From: Pseudomonadota bacterium
Lineage (GTDB): Bacteria > Pseudomonadota > Gammaproteobacteria > CALCKW01
DNA: 38,938 nucleotides
Assembly (NCBI GenBank): GCA_039196715.1
Contig: JBCCUP010000043.1
Coordinates: 1 to 38,938, forward strand
Direction: 5' to 3'
Under the pieces are notes generated by a model that made no database searches, had not been told where the DNA came from, and worked only from the letters and a program-made list of their open reading frames with translations. The translations under genes and the position numbers were made by a program. Positions 1-10,058 of this stretch are shown here, piece after piece. Each line of letters opens with the position of its first letter. Position 1 is the first letter of the stretch.

Positions 1-1
1 C

Positions 2-109
2 GAAGACGGCTGGAAAGGCCGCCTCGAAGACCGCCGTCCGGCGTCCAACGCGGACCCGTACAAGGTCGCAGCCGCGATCATCAAGACCAGCACGGAAGCG
101 CTGAGCTAA
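2..109 (+). CDS. Glutamine synthetase (GSII-like), C-terminal fragment
   Basis: This is the last 35 codons of a gene that begins before the window and ends at TAA 107-109. The visible peptide contains G-R-L-E-D-R-R-P-A-S-N-A-D-P-Y, which closely matches the C-terminal glutamate-binding segment (EDRRPASNxDPY) of eukaryotic-type and GSII-type glutamine synthetases. That enzyme condenses glutamate and ammonia in an ATP-dependent reaction in the cytoplasm. The conserved arginines of the motif are present. The subfamily (GSII or a GSII-like beta-grasp paralogue) cannot be settled from so short a piece. A strong intrinsic terminator follows 43 bases downstream, so the gene ends its transcription unit. 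Confidence 0.7.
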   Translation, partial: EDGWKGRLEDRRPASNADPYKVAAAIIKTSTEALS

Positions 110-152
110 GGCTCGGCACAGAGTGGCACGCCCGACCCGGGCGTGAAGAAGG

Positions 153-179
153 CCCCGCGCTCGCCGCGGGGTTTTTTTT
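153..179 (+). terminator. Intrinsic terminator after the glutamine synthetase gene
   Basis: A perfect 7-bp GC stem (CCCCGCG 153-159 with CGCGGGG 165-171) and a 5-nt loop are followed by eight T residues (172-179). It is oriented to stop plus-strand transcription before the kinase gene. Confidence 0.9.
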
Positions 180-282
180 GCCCGCACGCGCCGCACACGG
201 GGTTGACGTGTCGAAAGCGGACGCGGTCGCCACCGGGCGCACTGGTCTACACTGAAGGGCCCCTCGCCTCGGGTTCCGCCTC

Positions 283-1236
283 ATGGACGAGTACCCCAAG
301 CTCAAGCTGCCCGACAGTCCCCAACTGATCGTCGAGCAGACCGACAAAGCCCTCGCGCAACGCCTGGACCCCAACTTCCGCTACGGCTACTTCAAGACCG
401 TCGCCAAGGGCGGCAAGTCACTGATTCAGTCGTGCAAGGACATGCACCTCAATCGGGTCGTCTGCTACAAGTCACTTTTGCCCGAATTCGCCGACGACGA
501 GATCGAGCAGAAACGCCTGCTTCGCGAAGCGCGCGTGTCGGCAATGCTGCAACACCCCAACACGGTCCCGACCTACGAGCTCGGTCGCACCAACAAGGGA
601 CACCTCTATTTCACCATGAAGCTCGTGCACGGCTACACCCTGCGTGAGATCTTCAACTACCGCGAGCGCTACGACCTCGGCCAGCTCGTGGGCATCATCG
701 TCGATATCGCGTACGCGTTGGAGTACGCGCACAAGACCGGCGTCATCCACCGCGATATCAAACCCGAGAACATCCTCGTCGGCCCCTACGGCGAGGTGTT
801 GCTGCTCGACTGGGGCCTGGCTAAGGTGTGGGACAAGGACGGTCAGCCCGCGCACCTCGAGGGCGAGTCGCTCGACAACGACACAACCGAACTCAGCATG
901 ACCGGCGCGCAGAAATTACAAGGCTCGCCCTACTATATGTCGCCCGAACAGATCCGCCGCGACCCGGACATCGACGCACGCACCGACCTCTTCAGCCTGG
1001 GCGTGGTCCTCTACGAGGCGGTGACCGGCCGCACGCCGGTCGAAGCCGAACGCATCGACCAGATCATCGATGCGACGCTCCACGACACCCCGCCACGGCC
1101 CTCGGACGTCGCCCGCGCCGTCCCGAAACTGATCGACACCACCATCATGCAGTGCCTCGAGAAAGACCCCGACGCGAGACTGCAGACCGCCGGCGAGATA
1201 ATCCGCCTGCTGAAAGAGGAATGGTCGCTGGTCTGA
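283..1236 (+). CDS. Hanks-type serine/threonine protein kinase, DWG variant, cytosolic
   Basis: This 317-residue protein is essentially a bare kinase domain that would phosphorylate Ser/Thr on unknown substrates. The glycine loop near residues 41-51 is degenerate (A-K-G-G-K-S). The ATP-anchoring lysine is K63 (VCYK) and the alphaC glutamate is probably E82. The catalytic loop H156-R-D-I-K-P-E-N163 is intact. The magnesium motif is D176-W-G rather than DFG, a variant seen in several bacterial kinase subfamilies. An SPE motif lies at 220-222 and the structural Asp is D235. There is no membrane segment, PASTA repeat or sensor domain, and no phosphatase gene is adjacent. The ATG at 283 has only a weak ribosome binding site. 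The gene stands alone between a terminator and glyQ. Confidence 0.85.
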   Translation: MDEYPKLKLPDSPQLIVEQTDKALAQRLDPNFRYGYFKTVAKGGKSLIQSCKDMHLNRVVCYKSLLPEFADDEIEQKRLLREARVSAMLQHPNTVPTYELGRTNKGHLYFTMKLVHGYTLREIFNYRERYDLGQLVGIIVDIAYALEYAHKTGVIHRDIKPENILVGPYGEVLLLDWGLAKVWDKDGQPAHLEGESLDNDTTELSMTGAQKLQGSPYYMSPEQIRRDPDIDARTDLFSLGVVLYEAVTGRTPVEAERIDQIIDATLHDTPPRPSDVARAVPKLIDTTIMQCLEKDPDARLQTAGEIIRLLKEEWSLV

Positions 1237-1330
1237 CACCGCCTCGGGCGCCAACGCGGCTGCTGGCAGCCCGAGGCGCCCTCGGGAGGACCCGGGTGCA
1301 TCGCGCGCCCGTGTGCCACGAAATGCCGGA

Positions 1331-1336
1331 TATAAT
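1331..1336 (+). promoter_or_regulatory. Putative -10 box of the glyQ operon
   Basis: A perfect TATAAT lies 30 bases before the glyQ start codon. No good -35 hexamer stands at the expected distance, so this is a candidate only. A GGAG ribosome binding site follows at 1356-1359. Confidence 0.45.
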
Positions 1337-1365
1337 GTGGGTTTAGCCATCCACTGGAGCCCGAC

Positions 1366-2307
1366 GTGACCGCCGCCGCGCCCGCGAGCCAAGACATACG
1401 CACCTTCCAAGGCATGATCACCACGCTGCAGGACTACTGGTCCCGTCAGGGCTGCATCGTCCAGCAACCGTACGACATGGAGGTCGGCGCCGGCACCTTC
1501 CACACCTCCACTTTTCTCAGGGCGATCGGTCCGGAGCCCTGGCACGCCTGTCACACGCAGGCCTCCCGACGTCCCACCGACGGCCGCTACGGCGACAACC
1601 CGAACCGTCTGCAGCATTACTACCAGTTTCAGGTGGTCATGAAGCCGTCGCCAACCGACATGCAGGCGCTCTACCTCGGCTCGCTCGAGGCGCTTGGCTT
1701 CGACGCGCTGACCCACGACATCCGCTTCGTTGAAGACAACTGGGAATCCCCCACACTCGGCGCCTGGGGCCTCGGCTGGGAAGTCTGGCTCAACGGCATG
1801 GAGGTGACACAGTACACCTACTTTCAGCAGTGCGGCGGCCTGGAATGCAAGCCCGTGCTCGGCGAACTCGCCTACGGCATCGAGCGCCTCGCGATGTACA
1901 TTCAGAACGTCGCCAGCGTCTACGACCTGATCTGGGCACACACGCCCAACGGTGCCATCACCTACGGCGATGTGTTCCACCAGAACGAAGTCGAGCAGTC
2001 GGCGTACAACTTCGAGCACGCAGACGTCGACGAGCTGTTCCACCACTTCGACGCCTGCGAGCGCGCGTGCAACCACCTGCTCTCGCTCGAAACACCGCTG
2101 TCGCTGCCGGCCTACGAGCACGTCCTGAGCGCATCGCACGCATTCAACCTACTCGACGCACGACACGCCATTTCCGTCACCGAACGTCAACGCTACATCC
2201 TGCGTGTGCGCACCCTGGCCCGCGGCGTCGCCGAGGCCTACGCCGCCAGCCGTGAACGCCTGGGGCACCCGCTGCTGCGCCAGCCAACTGCGGAGGTGAG
2301 CGCGTGA
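1366..2307 (+). CDS. glyQ: Glycyl-tRNA synthetase alpha subunit
   Basis: GlyQ is the catalytic alpha chain of the bacterial alpha2beta2 glycyl-tRNA synthetase, which charges tRNA-Gly with glycine. The 313-residue product matches the E. coli protein along its whole length. Conserved blocks include TFQGMI near the N terminus, [52 protein letters not shown] and [11 protein letters not shown]. The start is GTG 1366, set 6 bases after a GGAG sequence; the next in-frame ATG would remove part of the conserved N-terminal block. The stop overlaps the glyS start (GTGA at 2304-2307), so the two subunits are probably translationally coupled. Confidence 0.97.
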   Translation: MTAAAPASQDIRTFQGMITTLQDYWSRQGCIVQQPYDMEVGAGTFHTSTFLRAIGPEPWHACHTQASRRPTDGRYGDNPNRLQHYYQFQVVMKPSPTDMQALYLGSLEALGFDALTHDIRFVEDNWESPTLGAWGLGWEVWLNGMEVTQYTYFQQCGGLECKPVLGELAYGIERLAMYIQNVASVYDLIWAHTPNGAITYGDVFHQNEVEQSAYNFEHADVDELFHHFDACERACNHLLSLETPLSLPAYEHVLSASHAFNLLDARHAISVTERQRYILRVRTLARGVAEAYAASRERLGHPLLRQPTAEVSA

Positions 2308-4379
2308 GCACCGCATCGCTGTTGATCGAACTTGGCTGCGAGGAACTGCCGGCCCACGCTATCGGGCCGATGGCCGAGGCACTCGGCACACAGTTGCAGC
2401 AGGCACTCGACAGCGACGGGCTGGTCGCGACCGACGCGACCGTCGAGGTCTTCGCCACCCCGCGCCGCATCGCCACGGTGATCTCCGCGGTGGGCGACGC
2501 GCAACCCGACCAGACCCAAACACGCACCGGCCCGGCCGTGGCGGCCGCGTTCGACGCTGCGGGCGAACCGACGCCTGCGGCGCTGGGCTTCGCCCGCTCC
2601 TGCCAGGTGGACGTCAGCGCGCTCGAGCGAGCCACCGACAAACAGGGCGAGCGCCTCGCGTTCACCTTCGTGCAAGCCGGGCAAACGCTGACGGAACGAC
2701 TGCAGGCGAGGCTGCCAACGGTGTTCGACCAACTGCCGATGCCGAAGCGGATGCGCTGGGCCGACGGCGACGAGAGCTTTCTGCGACCGGTGCAGTGGCT
2801 GTGCGTGTTGCACGGTGACCAGGCGCTGGCCGTCGAAGCGCTCGGCTTGCAGAGCAGCGCACTGAGCCGCGGGCACCGCTTCCACGCCCCCGAGGCCTTC
2901 GCTGTCAGCCACGCCGACGCCTACGCCGAGACGCTGCGCAGCCAGGGCGAGCTCGAACCGGATTTCGGCAGGCGCTGTGACAGCATTCGCGAACAGGTCA
3001 CGGGCCTTGCCGCGGAACTCGGCGGCACGCCGGTCCTGCCGGACGCTCTCGTGGCCGAGTGCGCTGCGCTGGTCGAGAAACCCGTCGCGCTCGCCGGGCG
3101 TTTTGATGAGGCTTTCCTCAGTGTACCGAAAGAAGTGCTGATACAGACCATGCAGGACGATCAGCGCTACTTCGCCCTGCTCGATGACAGCGGTAACCTG
3201 ATGCCCGCCTTCATCACCATTTCAAATATCGCAAGCCTGAACCCTGACACGGTGCGCGAAGGCAACGAACGCGTGATCCGGCCGCGTCTGGCCGACGCCA
3301 AGTTTTTCTGGGACCACGATGTGCAGCAGCCGTTGGCCTCACACCTGCCCGCATTGAAATCGGTGGTGTTCCAGAAGCAGCTCGGCACCTTGCACGACAA
3401 GACCGAGCGGCTGGTGCGGCTGTCGCGCCACATCAGCGCGGAACTTGACGCCGATCAGGTTCTGACCGAGCGCGCCGCGCGGCTCGCCAAATGCGACTTG
3501 ATGACCCAGACCGTGTACGAGTTCCCCGCCATGCAGGGCATCGCCGGCAAGTACCTGATCCACGGTGAAGGGGAGTCGATCGCCGTCGCCGAGGCGATCG
3601 AGCAACAGTATTTCCCCAAACAGGCCGGTGACGACACTGCATCGGGCATCGTCGCACAGGTGTTGTCGATCGCAGACAAGGCCGACACCCTGACCGGCAT
3701 TTTCGCACTCGGCCAAAAGCCGACAGGCACCAAGGACCCCTTCGGTTTGCGTCGGGCCGCGTTGGGCCTGTTGCGCACGCTGATCGAACGCGACCTCGAC
3801 CTCGACCTGCGCGAGCTCTACGCTGCGGCGGCGGACAGCTTGCGCAAACAACTCGACGATACCGACAAAGCCCTCGACGCCCTGCCCTACACCTGGGAGC
3901 GATTGCGTGCCTACTACGGCGACCAGGGCATCGACGCGAGTGTGGTCGACGCGGTCATGGCACGCGGCGTGACCCGCCCGGTCGATTTCAATCGCCGGGT
4001 ACACGCGGTCACCGCATTTCTGGCGATGCCGGAATCCGACGCCCTGGCCGCGGCCAACAAGCGCTGCCGCAACCTTCTCAAGAAGGCCGATACGGACGCG
4101 GGCGCAATCGACACGGCCTTGCTCGGCGACGACGACGAGCGCGCCTTGCACGAGGTCATCGTGTCGACCCGCGCCGACGTCGATGGTCACCTCGCACGGG
4201 CCGACTACCCCGCGGCACTCTCGTCGCTCGCCGCGCTGCGCGCGCCGGTCGACGCCTTCTTCGAAAATGTCATGGTCAACGTCGACGACCCTGCGGTAAA
4301 AGCAAACCGACTCGCCCTGCTGCGCGCCCTAAGTGAACTGTGCTCGGAAGTGGCCGACGTGTCGGAGCTGTCCCGGTGA
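2304..4379 (+). CDS. glyS: Glycyl-tRNA synthetase beta subunit
   Basis: GlyS is the tRNA-recognition beta chain of the alpha2beta2 glycyl-tRNA synthetase. It has 691 residues, near the usual 689 of E. coli. It opens with the diagnostic [12 protein letters not shown] block (residues 6-17). The middle carries [16 protein letters not shown] and [16 protein letters not shown], and the C-terminal part is the helical anticodon-binding-type region. The GTG start at 2304 overlaps the glyQ stop by 4 bases. The TGA at 4377-4379 overlaps the GTG start of gmhB in the same way. Confidence 0.97.
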   Translation: MSTASLLIELGCEELPAHAIGPMAEALGTQLQQALDSDGLVATDATVEVFATPRRIATVISAVGDAQPDQTQTRTGPAVAAAFDAAGEPTPAALGFARSCQVDVSALERATDKQGERLAFTFVQAGQTLTERLQARLPTVFDQLPMPKRMRWADGDESFLRPVQWLCVLHGDQALAVEALGLQSSALSRGHRFHAPEAFAVSHADAYAETLRSQGELEPDFGRRCDSIREQVTGLAAELGGTPVLPDALVAECAALVEKPVALAGRFDEAFLSVPKEVLIQTMQDDQRYFALLDDSGNLMPAFITISNIASLNPDTVREGNERVIRPRLADAKFFWDHDVQQPLASHLPALKSVVFQKQLGTLHDKTERLVRLSRHISAELDADQVLTERAARLAKCDLMTQTVYEFPAMQGIAGKYLIHGEGESIAVAEAIEQQYFPKQAGDDTASGIVAQVLSIADKADTLTGIFALGQKPTGTKDPFGLRRAALGLLRTLIERDLDLDLRELYAAAADSLRKQLDDTDKALDALPYTWERLRAYYGDQGIDASVVDAVMARGVTRPVDFNRRVHAVTAFLAMPESDALAAANKRCRNLLKKADTDAGAIDTALLGDDDERALHEVIVSTRADVDGHLARADYPAALSSLAALRAPVDAFFENVMVNVDDPAVKANRLALLRALSELCSEVADVSELSR

Positions 4380-4924
4380 AGCTGGTCGTGCTCGACCGCG
4401 ACGGCGTGATCAACGCCTGGCGGCCCGACGGCGTGCCCTCACCCGAGCTCTGGGAACCGATCGAGGGTTCCCTCGAGGCCATCGTCCGACTGAACCTCTC
4501 GGGCTACCGCGTGGTCGTGGCGACCAACCAGTCCGGGGTCGCGCGCGGGCTGTTCGACCTCGGCGACCTGCACGCCGTGCACCGCAAACTGCACAGCGCG
4601 CTCGACGCACTCGGCGGCCGCGTCGACGCGATCCTCTACTGCCCGCACCGGGACGGCGATGAGTGCGACTGCCGCAAACCCAAACCCGGCCTGCTGCACG
4701 ACGTTGCACGCCGTCTCGGCACGGAACTGGTGGACGTGCCGGTGGTCGGCGACGCCCTGCGGGATATGCAGGCTGCCATGGCGGTGGGCGCGCGTCCCTA
4801 CCTGGTGCGCACCGGAAAAGGGGACCGCACGCTCGAGGAAAACCCTGCACTCGCGCAGCAGGTTACGGTGTGCGACGACCTCGCTGCCGTCGTCGACCAG
4901 TTGCTGACCGCCAAAGAGGCCTGA
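4376..4924 (+). CDS. gmhB: D-glycero-beta-D-manno-heptose 1,7-bisphosphate 7-phosphatase
   Basis: GmhB removes the 7-phosphate from heptose bisphosphate in the synthesis of ADP-heptose for the lipopolysaccharide inner core, which implies a Gram-negative envelope. The 182-residue protein is a HAD phosphatase. It has nucleophile and acid/base aspartates D7 and D9 (DRDGVIN), the T50-N-Q-S-G motif, and a late metal-binding GDALRDM block with D126. The family zinc ligands C89, H91, C97 and C99 surround the loop before KPKPG. I chose GTG 4376, which overlaps the glyS stop and has GGAG at 4364-4367. A frame upstream (from 4340) stays open but lies inside glyS. Confidence 0.9.
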   Translation: MKLVVLDRDGVINAWRPDGVPSPELWEPIEGSLEAIVRLNLSGYRVVVATNQSGVARGLFDLGDLHAVHRKLHSALDALGGRVDAILYCPHRDGDECDCRKPKPGLLHDVARRLGTELVDVPVVGDALRDMQAAMAVGARPYLVRTGKGDRTLEENPALAQQVTVCDDLAAVVDQLLTAKEA

Positions 4925-4928
4925 GACC

Positions 4929-5684
4929 GTGTCGCACTCCCCCACGCCCTCACGCGCGCTGACCGCGGTGCGCAGCCTGCTGTTCACACTGGTGTTCTTT
5001 GCCTGGACCGTCGTCTTCTGTTTCGTGATGGTGGCGTCCTTCCTGGTGCCGCTGGTCTGGCGCTACCGGATCGTGCGTATCTACATCACCGGCACGCTGC
5101 TCGCACTGAAGTACATCTGTGGGCTGACCTACCGTGCCGAAGGCCTCGAGCACGTGCCCGACGAGCCGAGCATCATCTTCAGCAAACACCAGAGTACCTA
5201 CGAAAACTTCGTGCTGATTGACGCGCTGCCGGACTCCACCTACATCGCCAAGCGCGAACTGCTCTACGTGCCGTTCTTCGGCTGGGGCATGGCGGCCTTG
5301 AAGTACATCACCATCGACCGCGCACGGGGCAAGAAAGCCATCCAGCAGATCATCGACCAGGCGAGAGTACGATTCTCGATGGGCCTCTGGGTCACGATCT
5401 ACCCCGAGGGCACCCGGCTCCCGCCCGGCGAGAAAGTGGAGTACAAGGCCGGTGGCGCCCTGCTCGCGGCCGCGACCGGCCGAAAGGTCGTCATGGTTGC
5501 ACACAACTCGGGCGAGTTCTGGCCCCGGCGCAGCTTCCTGAAGTGGCCAGGCACTGTCGACTTCGTGATCAGCCCACCCTACGAATCAGAGGGCAAGAGC
5601 GCGAGCACGATCCGCACGGAAACGCAGGCCTGGATGGAAAACGCGAGCGACCGCATCCATGTGCCGAACCGTTTCCCGAGCTGA
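4929..5684 (+). CDS. plsC: 1-acyl-sn-glycerol-3-phosphate acyltransferase (PlsC family)
   Basis: This is an inner-membrane acyltransferase of the PlsC family, which makes phosphatidic acid from lysophosphatidic acid. It has 251 residues. An N-terminal hydrophobic stretch covers about 14-45. Motif I is H87-Q-S-T-Y-E92, that is HX4E rather than the usual HX4D, a form seen in relatives with HQSTWE. Other family blocks are FFGWG, IDRARGKKAI (129-138) and the phosphate-binding YPEGTR (158-163). The start is GTG 4929, four bases after the gmhB stop. The order glyQ-glyS-gmhB-acyltransferase is also known in pseudomonads. A role in remodelling other lysophospholipids is possible. Confidence 0.88.
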   Translation: MSHSPTPSRALTAVRSLLFTLVFFAWTVVFCFVMVASFLVPLVWRYRIVRIYITGTLLALKYICGLTYRAEGLEHVPDEPSIIFSKHQSTYENFVLIDALPDSTYIAKRELLYVPFFGWGMAALKYITIDRARGKKAIQQIIDQARVRFSMGLWVTIYPEGTRLPPGEKVEYKAGGALLAAATGRKVVMVAHNSGEFWPRRSFLKWPGTVDFVISPPYESEGKSASTIRTETQAWMENASDRIHVPNRFPS

Positions 5685-5703
5685 TACCGAAGCCGGGCCG
5701 GGT

Positions 5704-6564
5704 TCACTGCCGCACGGCACGCGGTGACATGCCTGTGACTTTTTTGAATTGCCGGCTGAAGTAGGATGGGTCGGCAAAGCCGAGCGCGTATGCCACCTCC
5801 GACACACTGAGGGCGGTGAAACGCAGCAAGCGCTGCGCCTCGAGGCATTTGCGCCGGTTGACCACCACCACCGGGCTCAGGCTTAGGCACGCCGTCGTCG
5901 CCCGCCGCAGGGTCCGCTCGGTCACCTTGAGGCGCTCGCAGTAGTCGCCAATGGTGTCATCGCGCGTGTAGTGCCGCTCCACGTCTTCGATGAAGGCGTC
6001 TACCAATTGCTGCTGAGCGTTCACACCGATGACCGTCGGCTCGGCGTGTTGCTCACAGGCTGCGACGGCGTCGCTGACCAACCGAAGCGCCGAGGTGGTG
6101 ACATGCAGACGGCGGCCCGACTCGCTGAAGCAGCGCCACAGCGCCGCGCCGCTGGCAAACACGCCGTGATCTGCTGCGAGCGGTACCCAACGCGGCGCTG
6201 CGAGGAGTGAGAGCCAGCCGCGATCACCGGTCAGGCGCTCGTACTCTCGCAACAGCGCGTGGCTGATCGACACGACCTGGCCCGCCGCACCGGGCGAGAA
6301 GGCGAACTGGTGCACGACCATCGCTGGCACGATCAGCACACCCGCGCCGCGGAGCTGCAGGCGCTCGGCGTCCAGCTGGCAGTCGGCCCGACAGCGCTCG
6401 ATGACAAAGAACTGAAACAGATCGCTGTGCCGATGGCGACGGATGCGGTGCTCGTGCCGCACGATGCTGGCGGCCAGGCATTCGACGTGGATGTCGTCCA
6501 GCGCCAGGGCACTGCGCGAACTGCCGTAGACGGCCGGTGCCGGGATCAGGGTGTCGCTGGCCAT
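5704..6564 (-). CDS. pobR: AraC-family regulator, probable activator of pobA (PobR-like)
   Basis: This is a DNA-binding regulator with an N-terminal cupin-like effector domain and a C-terminal AraC double helix-turn-helix. The last 90 residues carry the family signature (VSEVAYALGFADPSYFSRQF, then KKVTGMSPRAVR). It faces pobA, the usual place for the AraC-type PobR that senses 4-hydroxybenzoate; the effector is inferred from this position. I prefer the internal ATG at 6564. It leaves a 94-bp regulatory gap, and its N terminus (MASDTLIPAPAVYG) resembles PobR proteins. The longer frame from 6615 adds 17 residues without a visible ribosome binding site. GAGG stands only 2 bases before 6564, so the start is uncertain. 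Confidence 0.82.
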   Translation of the reverse strand: MASDTLIPAPAVYGSSRSALALDDIHVECLAASIVRHEHRIRRHRHSDLFQFFVIERCRADCQLDAERLQLRGAGVLIVPAMVVHQFAFSPGAAGQVVSISHALLREYERLTGDRGWLSLLAAPRWVPLAADHGVFASGAALWRCFSESGRRLHVTTSALRLVSDAVAACEQHAEPTVIGVNAQQQLVDAFIEDVERHYTRDDTIGDYCERLKVTERTLRRATTACLSLSPVVVVNRRKCLEAQRLLRFTALSVSEVAYALGFADPSYFSRQFKKVTGMSPRAVRQ

Positions 6565-6617
6565 GGCCTCGAAGACAGACACTGCAATGTCCGAAAAGTA
6601 CCCGTATTTGCACATTT

Positions 6618-6636
6618 AGTCCATTACGCAGGCCAT
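6618..6636 (+). promoter_or_regulatory. Candidate AraC-type operator: tandem half-sites before pobA
   Basis: Two direct repeats, AGTCCAT (6618-6624) and AGGCCAT (6630-6636), are spaced 12 bases apart, about one helical turn. They overlap the putative -35 region of pobA. Direct-repeat sites in this position are typical for AraC-family activators. The assignment rests on position and repetition only. Confidence 0.3.
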
Positions 6637-6652
6637 CGGGATACCGTTTAAT
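6624..6652 (+). promoter_or_regulatory. Putative pobA-lig operon promoter
   Basis: The -10 TTTAAT (6647-6652, 5 of 6 consensus) lies 17 bases after a poor -35, TTACGC (6624-6629), as expected for an activator-dependent promoter. The predicted transcript start falls on or beside the pobA ATG (6659), and no Shine-Dalgarno sequence is visible. This suggests a leaderless mRNA. Confidence 0.4.
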
Positions 6653-6658
6653 GCATGT

Positions 6659-7840
6659 ATGAGCAAAACCTTCCGCACCGCGGTCGCGATCATTGGCGGC
6701 GGCCCGTCCGGCATGCTGTTGGCACAGACCCTTGCGCGCGCCGGCATTGAAAGCGTGGTGCTGGAGCGCACCAGCCGGGCGTGTGTGCTCGCACGCATCC
6801 GCGCCGGGGTACTGGAGTGGGGCTCCGTCGAGACGCTGCGTGCGGCGGGTGTCGGCGAACGAATGGACCGGGAGGGCATTGTGCACACCTCGGTGGGCAT
6901 GGCGTGGGACGACAGCGCGCACCTGATCGACATCGCACACGCGTCGGGCCGCTCGATGATGGCCTTCGGCCAGACCGCGCTGACCGAGGAGCTGTACGCC
7001 GCCCGCGCGGCTGACGGCCAGGCCGTGTTCCACGGTGTCGAGACAGTCAGCCTGCACGACGTGACCGGCACGCCGAGCATCCGATTCGAGCACGAGGGCA
7101 CTGCCCACACCCTGCAGTGCGACATCATCGCCGGGTGCGACGGCTACCACGGCGTGAGCCGCCAGGCGATTCCGGCTGACAAACGTCGGGAATTCGAGAA
7201 GGTCTACCCCTTCGGCTGGCTCGGCATCATGTCGGAGACCCCGCCCTTGCCAGAGCTCTGGTATGGGGCCGGCGAGCGTGGTTTCTGCCTCGCCTCGCAA
7301 CGCAACCCGATGCTGAGCCGCTACTACGTGCAGTGCCCGTTGTCGGACACCGTCGAGGACTGGTCCGACGACCGCTTCTGGTCGGAGCTGACCGCGCGCC
7401 TGCCCGCGCACCTCGCGGACCAGGTTGTCACCGGCCCGTCGATCGAAAAGTCGATCGCGCCGCTGCGCAGTTTCGTGTGCGAACCCATGCAGTGGGGCAA
7501 GCTGTTTCTCGTCGGTGACGCCGCGCACATCGTGCCCCCGACGGGCGCGAAGGGGCTGAACCTCGCGATCTCCGACGTGCACTACCTGTCGCGCGGCCTG
7601 ATCGAACACTATCGCAGCGGCGACAGCACCCGGCTGCAGGCCTACTCGGACACCGCCTTGCGGCGCGTTTGGGCGACAACCAAATTCAGTTGGCAGATGA
7701 CCAATCTGCTGCACCGCTTCCCCGAGAACGACGCAATTGATATCCGCCTGAAACGGGCGGAGTACGATTTCCTGACCCAAAACACCCTGGCTCAGGCCGC
7801 GCTCGGCGTACAGTACGCCGGCGTGCCCTACGAAGACTGA
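6659..7840 (+). CDS. pobA: 4-hydroxybenzoate 3-monooxygenase
   Basis: PobA is an FAD-dependent aromatic hydroxylase that converts 4-hydroxybenzoate to protocatechuate using NADPH and oxygen. The 393-residue protein aligns from end to end with the Pseudomonas enzyme. The FAD dinucleotide fold is I-I-G-G-G-P-S-G (11-18), and the flavin/NADPH motifs GCDGYHGVSR and VGDAAHIVPPTGAKG are intact. The substrate-pocket tyrosines in SRYYVQ and near the C terminus (YAGVPYED) are present. It is the first gene of the catabolic run and supplies the substrate of LigAB. ATG 6659 is the only sensible in-frame start. Confidence 0.96.
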   Translation: MSKTFRTAVAIIGGGPSGMLLAQTLARAGIESVVLERTSRACVLARIRAGVLEWGSVETLRAAGVGERMDREGIVHTSVGMAWDDSAHLIDIAHASGRSMMAFGQTALTEELYAARAADGQAVFHGVETVSLHDVTGTPSIRFEHEGTAHTLQCDIIAGCDGYHGVSRQAIPADKRREFEKVYPFGWLGIMSETPPLPELWYGAGERGFCLASQRNPMLSRYYVQCPLSDTVEDWSDDRFWSELTARLPAHLADQVVTGPSIEKSIAPLRSFVCEPMQWGKLFLVGDAAHIVPPTGAKGLNLAISDVHYLSRGLIEHYRSGDSTRLQAYSDTALRRVWATTKFSWQMTNLLHRFPENDAIDIRLKRAEYDFLTQNTLAQAALGVQYAGVPYED

Positions 7841-9102
<1,262 letters not shown>

Positions 9103-9103
<1 letters not shown>

Positions 9104-10053
9104 TGCGCATCGCCATGGCCGGCAACGGCGCCTTTGCCAACAAGCACCTCGACGCCGTGGCCCGCATCGACGGGGTCGAGGTCGTCACCATCGTCGGGCG
9201 CGAGGGCGACGACGATGGGTTGCGTGCTGTCGCGGAGAAGCACGCCATCGCGGACTGCACCACCGACTTCGACAGCGCGCTGGCGCGTGAGGACGTGGAC
9301 GCAGTGATCCTCACCACACCGACACAGTTGCACGCCGCGCAGGCGATCGCCTGCCTAGAGGCCGGCAAGCACGTGATGACCGAAATTCCGATGGCCGACA
9401 ACCTCGCCGACAGCGAGGCCCTGGTGGCCAAGCAACGCGAGACCGGTCTGGTGGCGATGGTCGACCACACGCGCCGGTTCAACCCGAGCCACCAGTGGCT
9501 GCACACGCAATTTGCCGCTGGCGAGCTCAGGCTCCAGCACCTCGTGGTCGAGACCTACTTCTTCCGACGCACCAACACCAACGCCCTCGGCGAACCGCGC
9601 TGCTGGACCGACCACCTGCTCTGGCACCACGCCTGCCACACTGTCGACCTGTTCCAGTACCAGACCGACGAAATCGCCAGTCACGTGCAGGCCATGCAAG
9701 GCCCGACACACCCCGAGCTCGGCATCGCGCTCGACATGAGCATCGGTATGAGTGTGCCCTCAGGCGCGTTGTGCACCCTGAGCCTGTCGTTCAACAACGA
9801 CGGGCCGCTCGGCACCTTTTTCCGCTACATCTGCGACAAGGGCACCTGGATAGCGCGCTACGACGACCTGGTCGACGGCCGTGAACAACCGGTGGACGTG
9901 TCCGAGGTCGACGTGAGCACCGACGGTATCGAGCTCGCCGACCGCGAGTTCATCGCCGCCATCCGCGAGGGACGTGAGCCCAACAGTTCGGTGGCGCAGG
10001 GGTTGCCGGCAATGCAAACCCTGGATCGTCTCGAACGCGTGCTGCACGGGTAG
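9103..10053 (+). CDS. ligC: 4-carboxy-2-hydroxymuconate-6-semialdehyde dehydrogenase
   Basis: LigC oxidises the hemiacetal form of the ring-cleavage product to 2-pyrone-4,6-dicarboxylate with NAD(P)+. The 316-residue protein belongs to the Gfo/Idh/MocA oxidoreductase family. It has an N-terminal Rossmann fold (MAGNGAFANKHLDAV, 5-19), the TTPTQLHA loop, an E-I-P in place of the usual E-K-P motif (GKHVMTEIP), and DHTRRFNPSHQW in the substrate half. Its place directly behind ligB, with a 1-base overlap (TGATG at 9101-9105), makes the specific assignment safe. Confidence 0.93.
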
Positions 10054-10058
10054 TTGCC

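Noticed and set aside
203-253. Promoter before the kinase (TTGACG at 203-208, TACACT at 248-253)
   Set aside because: The two hexamers are 39 bases apart, and neither has a partner at 16-18 bases.
1270-1286. Inverted repeat CCCGAG/CTCGGG after the kinase gene as a terminator
   Set aside because: The stem is only 6 bp and no T-run follows on either strand.
916-2139. A 407-codon minus-strand frame over the kinase end and glyQ
   Set aside because: It is antisense to the conserved glyQ sequence, and no domain is seen.
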